Positions 7,280 through 15,253 of a stretch of DNA of 64,000 nucleotides are shown here, in pieces. The notes under the pieces are model-generated. The model searched no databases, was not told where the DNA came from, and was given only the letters and a program-made list of their open reading frames with translations. The stretch's first letter is position 1, and each line of letters opens with the position of its first letter. Origin of the DNA: Fimenecus sp963590415 (lineage in GTDB: Bacteria; Bacillota; Clostridia; Oscillospirales; Acutalibacteraceae); assembly GCA_963590415.1 (NCBI GenBank), contig CAVAPB010000006.1, forward strand, positions 1 to 64,000. The letters run 5' to 3'. A program made the translations under genes and the position numbers.

Positions 7280-8896
7280 ATGATACAGTCAAGCCAAAAA
7301 ATAACCGCTCTGTACTGCCGACTGTCCCAAGAGGATATGCGGCAGGGCGACAGCGACAGCATTGTCAACCAAAAAATGATCCTTGAAAAATACGCAAAAG
7401 AAAACGGCTTTGAAAACACACAGGTGTTTGCGGACGACGGTTACAGCGGAGTGAATTTTGAAAGACCTGCCTTTCGCCGTATGCTCGATCTGATTGAGGA
7501 TGGAAAAATCGGAGTCATCATAACAAAGGATTTATCCAGACTCGGAAGAAATTATATCGAAGTGGGTTCATATACCGAAATATACTTTCCGAAAAACAAT
7601 GTGCGGTATATTGCCGTCAACGATAATTTCGATTCAATGTATACGGACGGAAATGAGCTTGCCCCATTCAAAAATTTATTCAACGAATGGTTTGCGAGGG
7701 ATACAAGCAAAAAGATCCGTGCCGTAAAACGGGCAAAGGCGGAAAAAGGCGTACGCATCGGTTCAAGACCGCCTTACGGTTATGTTAAAGACCCAAATAA
7801 TAAAAATCATATTATTGTGGATGAGGAAACGGCATCGGTGGTTCAAAAAATCTTTTCCATGTGCGTTGCGGGACTCGGTCCGACGATGATCGCAAACAGA
7901 CTGAAAGAAATGCAGATACTGACGCCCGTGATGTATGAATACCGCAAATCCGGAACAGCGGTTACGGCGCTTGATACCGACAGACCGTATGACTGGAACG
8001 CAAAGACGGTTGCGGATATCCTTTCGAGAGAGGATTATATCGGCAACACCGTAAACTGCCGATTTACCGTACCGTCGTACAAGGACAAGCGTAAGATGAA
8101 GCGTGATCCGTCCGAGCATATCCGTTTTGAACATACGCACGAACCGATAATTGATATGCAGACTTGGGAAACCGTGCAAAAGCTGCGTCAAGGTAAACGC
8201 CGACCGACAAGCATAGGTGAAACAAGCAAGTATTCCGGTCTTCTGTTCTGTGCCGACTGCGGCTCGAAATTGTATTTTAATCACAAGCGTGCGGATGATC
8301 CGAAAAGCTATTCCTTCAACTGCTCTCATTATCGCAATAATGCGAAAGAAAAATGCACGCCGCACAGAATTCGTGAGGTGGTACTGGATGAGCTACTGCT
8401 CGAAGAGCTGCGCCGTATTACTTACACGGCAAGGACAAAGGAACGGCAGTTTGCGGAATTCATCAACCAAAAAAGTTCCTCGGAAAACCGACGGGAGCTT
8501 AACGCCAAGCAGCGTGAATATGAAAGATTGTCTAAAAGAACGGCAGAGCTTAATGCATTGTTCAAGCGACTGTATGAGGACAATGTCCTCGGCAGGATAA
8601 ACAACGAGCAGTTCCGTATGCTGTCCTGCGGCTATACGGAGGAGCAAAAGAGCATAGACGCCAAGCTGTCGGAGTTGGAAAAGCAAATTCAAAATTTGCA
8701 GCAGGCGGCAAGCGATGTGGACAAGTTCATAGGTCTCGCTAAAAAGTATACGCACATAACCGAGCTTACACCCGAAATCCTGCACACCTTCGTTTCAAAG
8801 ATAGTTATTCACGAGCGGCGTGAACGGTTCAAGCAAAACACCGAACAGCAAATTGATATTTATTTCCGTTATATCGGCAATACCGCAGGATTATAA
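7280..8896 (+). CDS. Large serine recombinase (TnpX-like)
   Basis: A 538-residue site-specific recombinase that excises and integrates its element through a covalent serine-DNA intermediate. The catalytic domain (residues 8-150) has YCRLSQED with nucleophile Ser16, VITKDLSRLGRN and the KKIRAVKRAKAEKG hinge. Next comes the recombinase domain (about 165-270, PPYGYVKDP) and a zinc ribbon with Cys324, Cys327, Cys348 and Cys359. A coiled coil (about 385-490) and a C-terminal DUF4368-like tail (IVIHERRERF) follow. The start at 7280 has GGAGGG 6 bp upstream; an upstream in-frame ATG at 7256 lacks one. The length suits the family and no catalytic residue is missing, so it may be active. Confidence 0.93.
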   Translation: MIQSSQKITALYCRLSQEDMRQGDSDSIVNQKMILEKYAKENGFENTQVFADDGYSGVNFERPAFRRMLDLIEDGKIGVIITKDLSRLGRNYIEVGSYTEIYFPKNNVRYIAVNDNFDSMYTDGNELAPFKNLFNEWFARDTSKKIRAVKRAKAEKGVRIGSRPPYGYVKDPNNKNHIIVDEETASVVQKIFSMCVAGLGPTMIANRLKEMQILTPVMYEYRKSGTAVTALDTDRPYDWNAKTVADILSREDYIGNTVNCRFTVPSYKDKRKMKRDPSEHIRFEHTHEPIIDMQTWETVQKLRQGKRRPTSIGETSKYSGLLFCADCGSKLYFNHKRADDPKSYSFNCSHYRNNAKEKCTPHRIREVVLDELLLEELRRITYTARTKERQFAEFINQKSSSENRRELNAKQREYERLSKRTAELNALFKRLYEDNVLGRINNEQFRMLSCGYTEEQKSIDAKLSELEKQIQNLQQAASDVDKFIGLAKKYTHITELTPEILHTFVSKIVIHERRERFKQNTEQQIDIYFRYIGNTAGL

Positions 8897-8899
8897 CGA

Positions 8900-8993
8900 A
8901 AAAAGCCAACGGACAGGCAACGCATAAGCATCACCTGTCCGTTGGCTCCCCGATTAACAAAGGTGTCTTTATGGAAACCTTGTTAAATCGGGG
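8900..8993 (+). terminator. Two successive hairpins after the recombinase
   Basis: A 14-bp stem (AGCCAACGGACAGG near 8904-8917 with its complement at 8934-8947) is directly followed by a second stem (CCCCGATT at 8948 pairing to 8993, with one bulge). The recombinase stop is a few bases upstream. Together they probably terminate transcription and may mark the end of the mobile element. Confidence 0.6.
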
Positions 8994-9028
8994 CTTTCTT
9001 GGACTATATCTTTTTTGTAGCCTCTTGA

Positions 9029-9123
9029 TGGCAGCGGTATGAGAACCTGCCTGCGGCAGAACCTCGGCGGCGCTTCGCTTGCTAAAGGATTCTTTATTAT
9101 ATGTTGAGGTTCGAATCCTTAAT
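9029..9123. repeat. 95-bp repeat copy 1, built from tRNA-Gln pieces
   Basis: Identical to the copy at 9177-9271 (period 148). It begins with the reverse complement of the tRNA-Gln acceptor end (TGGCAGCGGTAT). It ends with the tRNA T-arm (ATGTTGAGGTTCGAATCC) in the opposite orientation to the intact tRNA next door. Between these lies a GC-rich palindromic stretch. Confidence 0.8.
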
Positions 9124-9140
9124 ATTTACAAATTATCAAG

Positions 9141-9176
9141 AAAAAACAGACACCCAATCGGATGTCTGTTTTCTCT
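9141..9176 (-). terminator. Terminator-like hairpin 3' of the tRNA-like repeat
   Basis: Stem AAAACAGACA (9143-9152) with its complement at 9063+100 (9163-9172), followed on the minus strand by six T. It is placed as a terminator would be if repeat copy 2 were a transcribed tRNA gene. Confidence 0.5.
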
Positions 9177-9271
9177 TGGCAGCGGTATGAGAACCTGCCT
9201 GCGGCAGAACCTCGGCGGCGCTTCGCTTGCTAAAGGATTCTTTATTATATGTTGAGGTTCGAATCCTTAAT
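9177..9271. repeat. 95-bp repeat copy 2, built from tRNA-Gln pieces
   Basis: Second identical copy. On the minus strand its tRNA-acceptor-like end is followed by a hairpin plus T-run (9141-9176), the same layout as the intact tRNA-Gln and its terminator. This suggests a decayed tandem tRNA gene. A third, internally deleted version lies near 9340-9386 (GCTAAAGGATTCT joined directly to CGAATCCTTAA). Confidence 0.8.
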
Positions 9272-9389
9272 AGACTTTTCATAAAGGTTGTAAATATACG
9301 ACAGCGTTATATCAAATTGCTTTGCAATTTGATGGCGTTCGCAAGGCTTTGCCTTGCTCGGCTAAAGGATTCTTCGAATCCTTAAAACA

Positions 9390-9427
9390 CATGAAAAAAG
9401 ACAGGCAACAAAAGTTACCTGTCTTTT
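9390..9427 (-). terminator. Terminator of tRNA-Gln
   Basis: A 13-bp or longer stem (AAAGACAGG...CAAC with GTTACCTGTCTTT) directly after the CCA end of the tRNA, with a T-run on the minus strand. Confidence 0.75.
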
Positions 9428-9501
9428 TGGCAGCGGTATAAGGATTCGAACCTCAACATACGGAGTCAGAGTCCGCTGTGCTACCGTTACACAATACCGC
9501 T
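9428..9501 (-). tRNA. tRNA-Gln (anticodon CTG)
   Basis: A full cloverleaf can be folded on the minus strand. The acceptor pairs AGCGGTA with TACCGCT. The D-arm is GTG...CAC. The anticodon stem GCGGA/TCCGT closes the loop CTCTGAC, giving anticodon CTG. The T-arm is TGAGG TTCGAAT CCTTA, and the encoded end is G-CCA. A consensus promoter lies upstream and a terminator follows immediately. Nearby repeats contain pieces of this gene. Confidence 0.92.
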
Positions 9502-9532
9502 ATATTGTTGAGCTTTCTCAACTGCGAAAGAT

Positions 9533-9561
9533 ATTATACAATGATAAAACTTAAATGTCAA
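9533..9561 (-). promoter_or_regulatory. Consensus sigma-A promoter of tRNA-Gln
   Basis: On the minus strand a perfect TTGACA (9556-9561), a 17-bp spacer and a perfect TATAAT (9533-9538). A small hairpin (GTTGAG/CTCAAC, 9507-9522) lies in the short leader before the tRNA. Confidence 0.85.
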
Positions 9562-9568
9562 TACATTT

Positions 9569-11083
9569 TTATTCGGAAATGAGATTTAAGAGATTATTTC
9601 TCTCGTTTACGAACACAAGGAACAGTCCGACTGTTACGGTAAGCAACAAAAGTGCGCTCATAAATGCATAGCATAAGAATTTAAGCTTCTTATTTTCATC
9701 GCTTACAAGGCTTATGAATCTCGCGATTACCGTTGTTGAAATAAGCACCGATACAAGCGCTATATCCGCAAGGTAGCGTATGTTTACTCCTGCGAGGCAC
9801 ATATCGAAAAACGCCACGGCGATTACCGAGATTACGCTCAATATGAATACGGAAAGCTTTGTCTTGTCCGATTTTCTGTTTATGAGAAGCGGAGAAGTCG
9901 CAACCGCCCAGTTTGACGGGAAAGCCATTGCTCCGACGGTCGATGTGATATACATATACGATGAATAGCCGTTAAGCGGAATATACGGGATTTTGAAATA
10001 CGGCGCTTCGGACATATAATAGGGGAGTTGAAAGAAATAATATTTCAAAGCGGGTAGGAATAAGAGTGCGGTTACGGTATATTCAGACACATCATGGACG
10101 GTCAGCTGATATTTTGCGCCGAATTCGAAAACCGAGCCGAAACGGGCATAATTATACCACATTACGCCTGCCGCACCGATAAGCGTCGGAACGGCAAATG
10201 CCGCAGCCTGACATATTTTCTGCGACAGTTTGAAATCCTTACAGAAAAGAGTTTTTATATAGACAGGCAAAGCCAAAAGCACATATACAGCGAGGTTCGG
10301 GCGTGACATAACAAGTAATACGAGCGAAACTCCCGAGAGCGCAAAATACACGGCTCTTAATTTGCTTTTTTCGCTTTCGTATGCCGAAAATGTGAAAAGC
10401 AAAAACAGCGACAGGAACAGTATGCCGCTTGCGACGGCGATATAGTACATATCTGCGCTTGCCTGTACCGTAAATATCAGACCTCCGAGTTCACAGGCAA
10501 GGATTGACAGCACAAGGAGCATTAAATTAGGCTTTTTTGTGAATATCTGTTGTAATTTTATGACGAGAAATGCCGTTGAAACCACGGAGCAAACCGATAA
10601 AATATAGCACACGGTATTTGCCTCGGGTACGGTCTTTGTTATGAGATAAAACGGATAATATATAATAAGTATAGGGGCAATGCCGAAATAAGAGTAGTAT
10701 TTTCCGTCAAAATACGCCCTGTCCCAAAGGTAGAAAATGCCCTCGGCGGTTCTCGCTTCCTTGTCGTACGGGTTTGACATTATTGACAGGCGCGGGTCGG
10801 GGACTATATCGATATTGAGTTGCCCCTTCAAAAAGGCGTCGAACTGCTGTTCATATGCGTTCATACTTTTAAGTGAGCGCAGGTAAGGATAGACGAAATT
10901 CTCCTTTGCAAGAAAATAATATATCACGGAAGCGCCGGCAACGCATATTGCAACACACAAAAATATTACGGCGTTGTGGGACGGCTTTGACGGGTTATAC
11001 TCGGTTTTATAAAGCCCGAAAGTATATGACAGTGCAAGTAACACCGCAAAAGCCGTTATGCACAGGATTGTTACACCGAGCAT
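9569..11083 (-). CDS. Polytopic membrane protein, possibly GT-C glycosyltransferase-like
   Basis: A 504-residue protein with about 11-13 hydrophobic helices. A long loop between helices 2 and 3 (about residues 65-140) contains acidic and aromatic residues (VPDPRLSIMSNPYDKEARTAEG, WDRAYFDGKYYSYFGIAP). That topology is seen in GT-C type enzymes of the mannosyl/arabinosyltransferase kind, but no diagnostic motif is certain. An upstream in-frame TTG at 11143 overlaps the predicted promoter (-35 11143-11148, -10 11120-11125), so the ATG at 11083 is preferred. The gene ends 8 bp before the tRNA promoter. The product remains hypothetical. Confidence 0.6.
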   Translation of the reverse strand: MLGVTILCITAFAVLLALSYTFGLYKTEYNPSKPSHNAVIFLCVAICVAGASVIYYFLAKENFVYPYLRSLKSMNAYEQQFDAFLKGQLNIDIVPDPRLSIMSNPYDKEARTAEGIFYLWDRAYFDGKYYSYFGIAPILIIYYPFYLITKTVPEANTVCYILSVCSVVSTAFLVIKLQQIFTKKPNLMLLVLSILACELGGLIFTVQASADMYYIAVASGILFLSLFLLFTFSAYESEKSKLRAVYFALSGVSLVLLVMSRPNLAVYVLLALPVYIKTLFCKDFKLSQKICQAAAFAVPTLIGAAGVMWYNYARFGSVFEFGAKYQLTVHDVSEYTVTALLFLPALKYYFFQLPYYMSEAPYFKIPYIPLNGYSSYMYITSTVGAMAFPSNWAVATSPLLINRKSDKTKLSVFILSVISVIAVAFFDMCLAGVNIRYLADIALVSVLISTTVIARFISLVSDENKKLKFLCYAFMSALLLLTVTVGLFLVFVNERNNLLNLISE

Positions 11084-11119
11084 GTCCTTTTCACTTCCTT
11101 TACCTGCGGATTTTACTGT

Positions 11120-11148
11120 ATTATAGTATAAATACCCGTACAATTCAA
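11120..11148 (-). promoter_or_regulatory. Promoter of the minus-strand membrane protein gene
   Basis: TTGAAT (11143-11148), 17-bp spacer, TATAAT (11120-11125) on the minus strand. Divergent from the pncB promoter 11 bp away. Confidence 0.7.
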
Positions 11149-11158
11149 CCGAATTTAA

Positions 11159-11187
11159 TTGCCATAGTCAAAAATATGTGTTAAAAT
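11159..11187 (+). promoter_or_regulatory. Promoter of the pncB-ppa operon
   Basis: TTGCCA (11159-11164), 17-bp spacer, TAAAAT (11182-11187), about 12 bp before the ribosome site of pncB. Confidence 0.65.
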
Positions 11188-11205
11188 TAGCGAAGAGGTG
11201 AGTTT

Positions 11206-12663
11206 ATGAACTCGTTAAACGGATTGAACAATATTTCAATGCTCACGGAGCTGTATGAATTTACAACTGCCGACGGCTATTTCAACAGTTCCGTCAAGGA
11301 TACCGTGGCATACTTCGACCTGTTTTTCAGGAAGGTCCCCGACAAGGGCGGCTTTGCGATTATGGCAGGTCTTTCACAGGTAATCGAATACCTTAAAGAC
11401 ATTCATTTTTCCCAGGAGGATATTGATTATTTAAGTGGAAAGGGTATAAGCGAGGAGTTTTGCGAATACCTTAAAAGCTTTAAGTTTACCTGCGATGTTT
11501 GGGCAATACCCGAGGGCACTCCGATATTCCCTAACGAACCGATAGTTAAGGTCAGAGGTCCTGTTGTCGAAGCGCAGCTTATTGAAACCGCTTTGCTTAT
11601 GTTTATCAATCAGCAGAGCCTTATCGCAACAAAGGCAAACAGGCTTGTCCGCGCTTCACACTCGACCACCGTTGCCGAGTACGGCACAAGAAGAGCTCAG
11701 GGCTTTTCGCAGGCGGTAATGGGTGCAAGGGCGGCATACATAGGCGGCTGTTCTCTGACTTCGGGAATTATTCCGCAGAAGCAGTTCGGTATCCCCGGCG
11801 TCAACACAATGATACACAGCTGGGTGCAGATGTTTGATTCGGAGTACGAGGCGTTTTGCGAATATGCACGCCGTTATCCCGATGACTGCACTTTTGTTGT
11901 GGATACTTACGACACTATCCGTTCGGGTGTTCCGAATGCCATAAAGGCATTCAACGATGTGCTTGTTCCCATGGGCAAGCGCCCCAATTCGATAAGAATA
12001 GACTCGGGTGACATAACCTATCTTTCAAAGAGAGCGAGGAAAATGCTTGACGAAGCGGGCTTCCCCGACTGTGATATTATGGCGTCAAACTCGCTTGACG
12101 AATACCTTATCGGCGATATGGTGGCGCAGGGCGCAAAGGTTGACTGCTTTATTGTCGGCGAGAGGCTTATAACCTCCTCGTCCTCACCGTTGTTCGGCGG
12201 AGTTTACAAGCTCTGTGCGGTTGAAAAGGACGGTAAGATTATTCCGAAGATAAACCTTTCGGAGAATGTAAGCAAGATAACAATTCCGTGCTCAAAATCG
12301 GTTTACAGACTTTTTGATACGGAGTCGGGCAAGGCGATTGCAGATGTCCTGACCCTTGACGGCGAAACGGTGGACGACGGAAAGCCGTACACGCTCTTTG
12401 ACCCCGATTATACATGGAAGCGTAAGGATATTGAGCGCTTTGTCGCAAGACCGCTGCTTGTGCCGATATTCAGTCACGGGGAGTGCGTGTATAACGAGCC
12501 GACGCTCGACGAGATAAGAGAATATTGCTCCGAGCAGACGGATACGCTCTGGGATGAGGTCAAGAGGTTTGAAAATCCGCATAAATACTATGTAGACCTT
12601 TCAAAGGAGCTTTGGAGGGTAAGAAACAGACTTATAGAAGAACACAAAGGAGTTACTAAATGA
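11206..12663 (+). CDS. pncB: Nicotinate phosphoribosyltransferase
   Basis: A 485-residue enzyme of NAD salvage. It joins nicotinate to PRPP, with ATP hydrolysis, to make nicotinate mononucleotide and pyrophosphate. Family features: N-terminal LTELYEFTTADGYF, the FARRAQG-type segment TTVAEYGTRRAQGFSQAV, GIPGVNTMIHSW with the conserved histidine, VDTYDTIRSGVPNAI and the phosphate-binding IRIDSGD. Length is normal. It is coupled (ATGA overlap) to an inorganic pyrophosphatase, which would pull the reaction forward by removing pyrophosphate. Confidence 0.92.
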   Translation: MNSLNGLNNISMLTELYEFTTADGYFNSSVKDTVAYFDLFFRKVPDKGGFAIMAGLSQVIEYLKDIHFSQEDIDYLSGKGISEEFCEYLKSFKFTCDVWAIPEGTPIFPNEPIVKVRGPVVEAQLIETALLMFINQQSLIATKANRLVRASHSTTVAEYGTRRAQGFSQAVMGARAAYIGGCSLTSGIIPQKQFGIPGVNTMIHSWVQMFDSEYEAFCEYARRYPDDCTFVVDTYDTIRSGVPNAIKAFNDVLVPMGKRPNSIRIDSGDITYLSKRARKMLDEAGFPDCDIMASNSLDEYLIGDMVAQGAKVDCFIVGERLITSSSSPLFGGVYKLCAVEKDGKIIPKINLSENVSKITIPCSKSVYRLFDTESGKAIADVLTLDGETVDDGKPYTLFDPDYTWKRKDIERFVARPLLVPIFSHGECVYNEPTLDEIREYCSEQTDTLWDEVKRFENPHKYYVDLSKELWRVRNRLIEEHKGVTK

Positions 12664-13190
12664 ACATTTGGCATGACATTGACCCTAAGAGGATTACAAG
12701 AAAAGCCTTTGACGCTGTAATTGAAATCAGCAAGGGCAGTAAGATGAAATACGAGCTTGACAAGGAAACGGGTATGCTCCGCCTTGACCGTGTGCTTTAC
12801 ACATCAACTCATTATCCGGCAAACTACGGCTTTATTCCGAGGACATATGCCGAGGACAATGACCCGCTTGATGTGCTTGTGCTCTGCTCGGAGCAGATTG
12901 AGCCCATGGCTCTTGTCAAGTGCTATCCGATAGGCGTTATTTCGATGTTTGACAACGGCGCCGCCGATTACAAGATAATTGCTATTCCGTTTGATGACCC
13001 GACATATAACGAGTATAAGGATATTTCACAGCTGCCGGCTCATATTTTCCAGGAGATGAAGCATTTCTTCAGCGTTTACAAAACTCTTGAAAATAAGACC
13101 ACCGATATTGATGAGGTAAAGGGAGTGCTCACGGCGGTTGACATAATTGAGGACTCAATAAAAAGATATAACGAAAAGTTTACAAAATAA
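12660..13190 (+). CDS. ppa: Inorganic pyrophosphatase, family I
   Basis: A 176-residue soluble enzyme that hydrolyses pyrophosphate to two phosphates in a metal-dependent way. Signature residues are THYPANYGFIPRT and the metal-binding EDNDPLDVLVL, plus the downstream DDPTYNEYKDI. Length matches bacterial family I enzymes. Its start overlaps the pncB stop by four bases, linking pyrophosphate removal to nicotinate salvage. Confidence 0.93.
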   Translation: MNIWHDIDPKRITRKAFDAVIEISKGSKMKYELDKETGMLRLDRVLYTSTHYPANYGFIPRTYAEDNDPLDVLVLCSEQIEPMALVKCYPIGVISMFDNGAADYKIIAIPFDDPTYNEYKDISQLPAHIFQEMKHFFSVYKTLENKTTDIDEVKGVLTAVDIIEDSIKRYNEKFTK

Positions 13191-13207
13191 GCTGACGGAG
13201 TGAGGAA

Positions 13208-14407
13208 ATGAATAAGAGGGAAGTTAAGGTATTCTTGTCAATAATTATGACAATGGTACTTATTTGCGGTATAGGCGTTTTGCTTGTTACCAAAACGGGA
13301 GAAAATTCCGTTCCTGCTGCGGCACCGGTTGAGACCGAAGCGGCTTCCGAAACGACAACGGAGCCTTTGCCGACTGTCAGCGTGAACTTTTTGTCGGTCG
13401 GCGACAATTTGATCCACGACGGTATATACGAGCAGGCGAAAAAGCGTGCCGGCGGCAACGGATATGATTTTTCGTATTGCTACAAAAACATTGCTTCGGA
13501 TGTTGCGGCTGCGGATGTGGCGACAATAAATCAGGAAACGATAATTTCCGAGAGCAATCAGCCGTCCGGTTATCCGCTTTTCAACTCTCCGCATGAGGTC
13601 GGGGATGAAATTGCTAAAATCGGCTTTGATGTCATTGCCATGGCAAACAACCATATGCTTGACAAGGGCGCAAAGGGACTTACCGAGGCTATCGACTATT
13701 GGGACAGCGTTGACGGCGTTGTCAGAACCGGCGCATACAAAAATGAAGAGGATTTGAATCGCGTCGAATATATCGAGTCGAACGGTATGAAAATCGGACT
13801 TGTCGGCGTTACGCAATATACAAACGGGCTTTCACTTCCCTCAGGCAGTGAACTTAAAATAATCTACTCATCCGATGAGGATATAATAGAAAGAAAAATC
13901 AAGGCGGCAAAGGAAAGCTGCGATATGGTGCTTGTCAACATTCATTGGGGCAATGAGTATCAGACGACGCCGACGCAGGAGCAGAAAAGTCTTGCGGCTA
14001 AGCTGGCAAACTGGGGCGCAGATGTGATAATCGGACATCATCCCCATGTTATACAGCCTGTTGAGTTCATTGAAAAGGCGGACGGCACAAGAACGCTTGT
14101 TGCCTATTCGCTCGGAAACTTCATTTCACAGCAGAACACACCCGCAAGGGTTGTCGGCGGAATGCTTCATTACACCGTAACAAAGGATTTCAACACCGGA
14201 AGCGTTACGATAAGCGACGTCAAGTTTGAAACTATCGTTACGCACTATGTAAACGGAAGCCATGATGTTCAGATATTTAAGCTTTCGCAGTACACGGACG
14301 AGCTTGCCAAAAAGCAGTCCGGAAGGCTCAAGGATTCTTCGTTCAGCGTGTCCTATGTGACGAATTTTGTTTCGGGCATAATCGACCAACAATTTCTTGA
14401 CAGCTAA
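13208..14407 (+). CDS. CapA-family metallophosphatase-like protein, membrane anchored
   Basis: A 399-residue protein with an N-terminal membrane anchor (residues 8-28), a Glu/Thr-rich linker and a CapA (poly-gamma-glutamate synthesis) calcineurin-like domain: SVGDNLIHDGIYEQ, INQETIIS, MANNHMLDKG, VNIHWGNEYQ and IIGHHPHVIQP. The domain is expected to act outside the membrane on wall- or capsule-related material. No capB/capC partners are nearby, so capsule synthesis is not implied. It follows ppa by 17 bp and is probably co-transcribed. Confidence 0.85.
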   Translation: MNKREVKVFLSIIMTMVLICGIGVLLVTKTGENSVPAAAPVETEAASETTTEPLPTVSVNFLSVGDNLIHDGIYEQAKKRAGGNGYDFSYCYKNIASDVAAADVATINQETIISESNQPSGYPLFNSPHEVGDEIAKIGFDVIAMANNHMLDKGAKGLTEAIDYWDSVDGVVRTGAYKNEEDLNRVEYIESNGMKIGLVGVTQYTNGLSLPSGSELKIIYSSDEDIIERKIKAAKESCDMVLVNIHWGNEYQTTPTQEQKSLAAKLANWGADVIIGHHPHVIQPVEFIEKADGTRTLVAYSLGNFISQQNTPARVVGGMLHYTVTKDFNTGSVTISDVKFETIVTHYVNGSHDVQIFKLSQYTDELAKKQSGRLKDSSFSVSYVTNFVSGIIDQQFLDS

Positions 14408-14420
14408 ATATTAAATGCAA

Positions 14421-14455
14421 AAAGCTGCGAACGCATTGTATGTGTTCGCGGCTTT
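14421..14455. terminator. Hairpin after the CapA-like gene
   Basis: A 13-bp stem with one G-U pair (AAAGCTGCGAAC at 14421 with its complement ending 14455), a short distance after the stop. The T-run is weak. Confidence 0.5.
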
Positions 14456-14536
14456 AATATTGTCAATACATTCAATGCAACACAACATATTGTTTTTGTA
14501 AATCTTTAATAGGCATAACAAACACAGTATATCCGT

Positions 14537-14578
14537 TCCCCACAGAGCGCCGAAAGGCGCTCTGTGGGGAATTTTTTT
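14537..14578 (+). terminator. Strong terminator before the dcw cluster
   Basis: A perfect 15-bp stem (14537-14551 with 14556-14570) closed by a GAAA tetraloop and followed by seven T. It separates the CapA-like gene from the division cluster. The rest of 14579-14709 shows nothing recognisable. Confidence 0.85.
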
Positions 14579-14709
14579 GTCCGTAAAACAACTTCACGGT
14601 ATAAAGGTGTTTAATAGCATTTACCTTTTGCACAAAAATATTTTGAAAATTTTGGTAAAAATTACCTGTAAAACTTCGGATTTTGTCGTTAAAAAATCGG
14701 CAAAAGCAC

Positions 14710-14738
14710 TTGATTTTTTCAGTAAATAAAAGTATAAT
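14710..14738 (+). promoter_or_regulatory. Promoter of the mraZ-led dcw operon
   Basis: TTGATT (14710-14715), 17-bp spacer, TATAAT (14733-14738). The 90-bp leader contains GTGGTGG at about 14748 and GGTG near 14782, which might be MraZ boxes, but spacing is not convincing. Confidence 0.75.
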
Positions 14739-14829
14739 GTAAGCAATGTGGTGGACAATTGCATAGCAATTCCATAAAAATGGTGTAAAATCCCACGGTT
14801 TTGACTAACAAAGGAAGGAGGAACAGACG

Positions 14830-15240
14830 GTGTCTTTTTCAAACAGCTATAAACATACGATAGACTCAAAAAAGCGTCTGTTCATTCCTGCGAAGTTCAG
14901 AGCCAAGCTCGGCGAGAGCTTTTATCTCTATTACGATGAGAGCCTCCCGTGCATTGCCGTTTACGGCGAGGAAGAGTGGGAAAAGAAAAGCAAGATAGTC
15001 GAGGAGAGCGGCGACGCCGATTGGCAGCGTTTCTTCTTCTCGAATGTTATCTCGGTTGAACCGGATAAGCAGGGAAGAATAACCATAAAAGCTTCCTTTT
15101 GCGAGGGTGCAGGTCTTAAAAAGGATGTTGCTGTTGTCGGTGTCGGCACGAGAATAGAAATTTGGGACGCTGAAAAGTACGACAAGGAAATGGAACAGAT
15201 CAACGCTTCGTACAAGAGGTTCCCGAGCATCATAAACTGA
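14830..15240 (+). CDS. mraZ: Transcriptional regulator MraZ
   Basis: A 136-residue AbrB-fold protein, the usual first gene of the division and cell-wall cluster and a regulator of that operon. Two DXXXR-type repeats are visible (IDSKKRLFIPAKFR near the N-terminus and PDKQGRITIKASF in the middle). The GTG start is supported by AAGGAGG 10 bp upstream. It is followed 13 bp later by rsmH, the conserved order. Confidence 0.93.
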   Translation: MSFSNSYKHTIDSKKRLFIPAKFRAKLGESFYLYYDESLPCIAVYGEEEWEKKSKIVEESGDADWQRFFFSNVISVEPDKQGRITIKASFCEGAGLKKDVAVVGVGTRIEIWDAEKYDKEMEQINASYKRFPSIIN

Positions 15241-15253
15241 CGGGAGTAAGAAT

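Larger units (their letters stand above)
5745..8993 (+). mobile_element. Core of an integrative mobile element with a serine recombinase
   Basis: Tandem repeats, an HTH protein, a TnpW-like protein and a large serine recombinase lie in one orientation and end in hairpins, 430 bp from a tRNA gene. This matches the integration end of Tn4451/CTn-type elements of Clostridia. No relaxase or conjugation genes are visible, so this is either one end of a larger element beyond the left edge or a degraded one. Boundaries are approximate; the acyltransferase cassette to the left may be cargo. Confidence 0.5.

Noticed and set aside
14738..14829. MraZ-binding box array
   Set aside because: GTGG-like words occur but not three evenly spaced copies, so no site is claimed.
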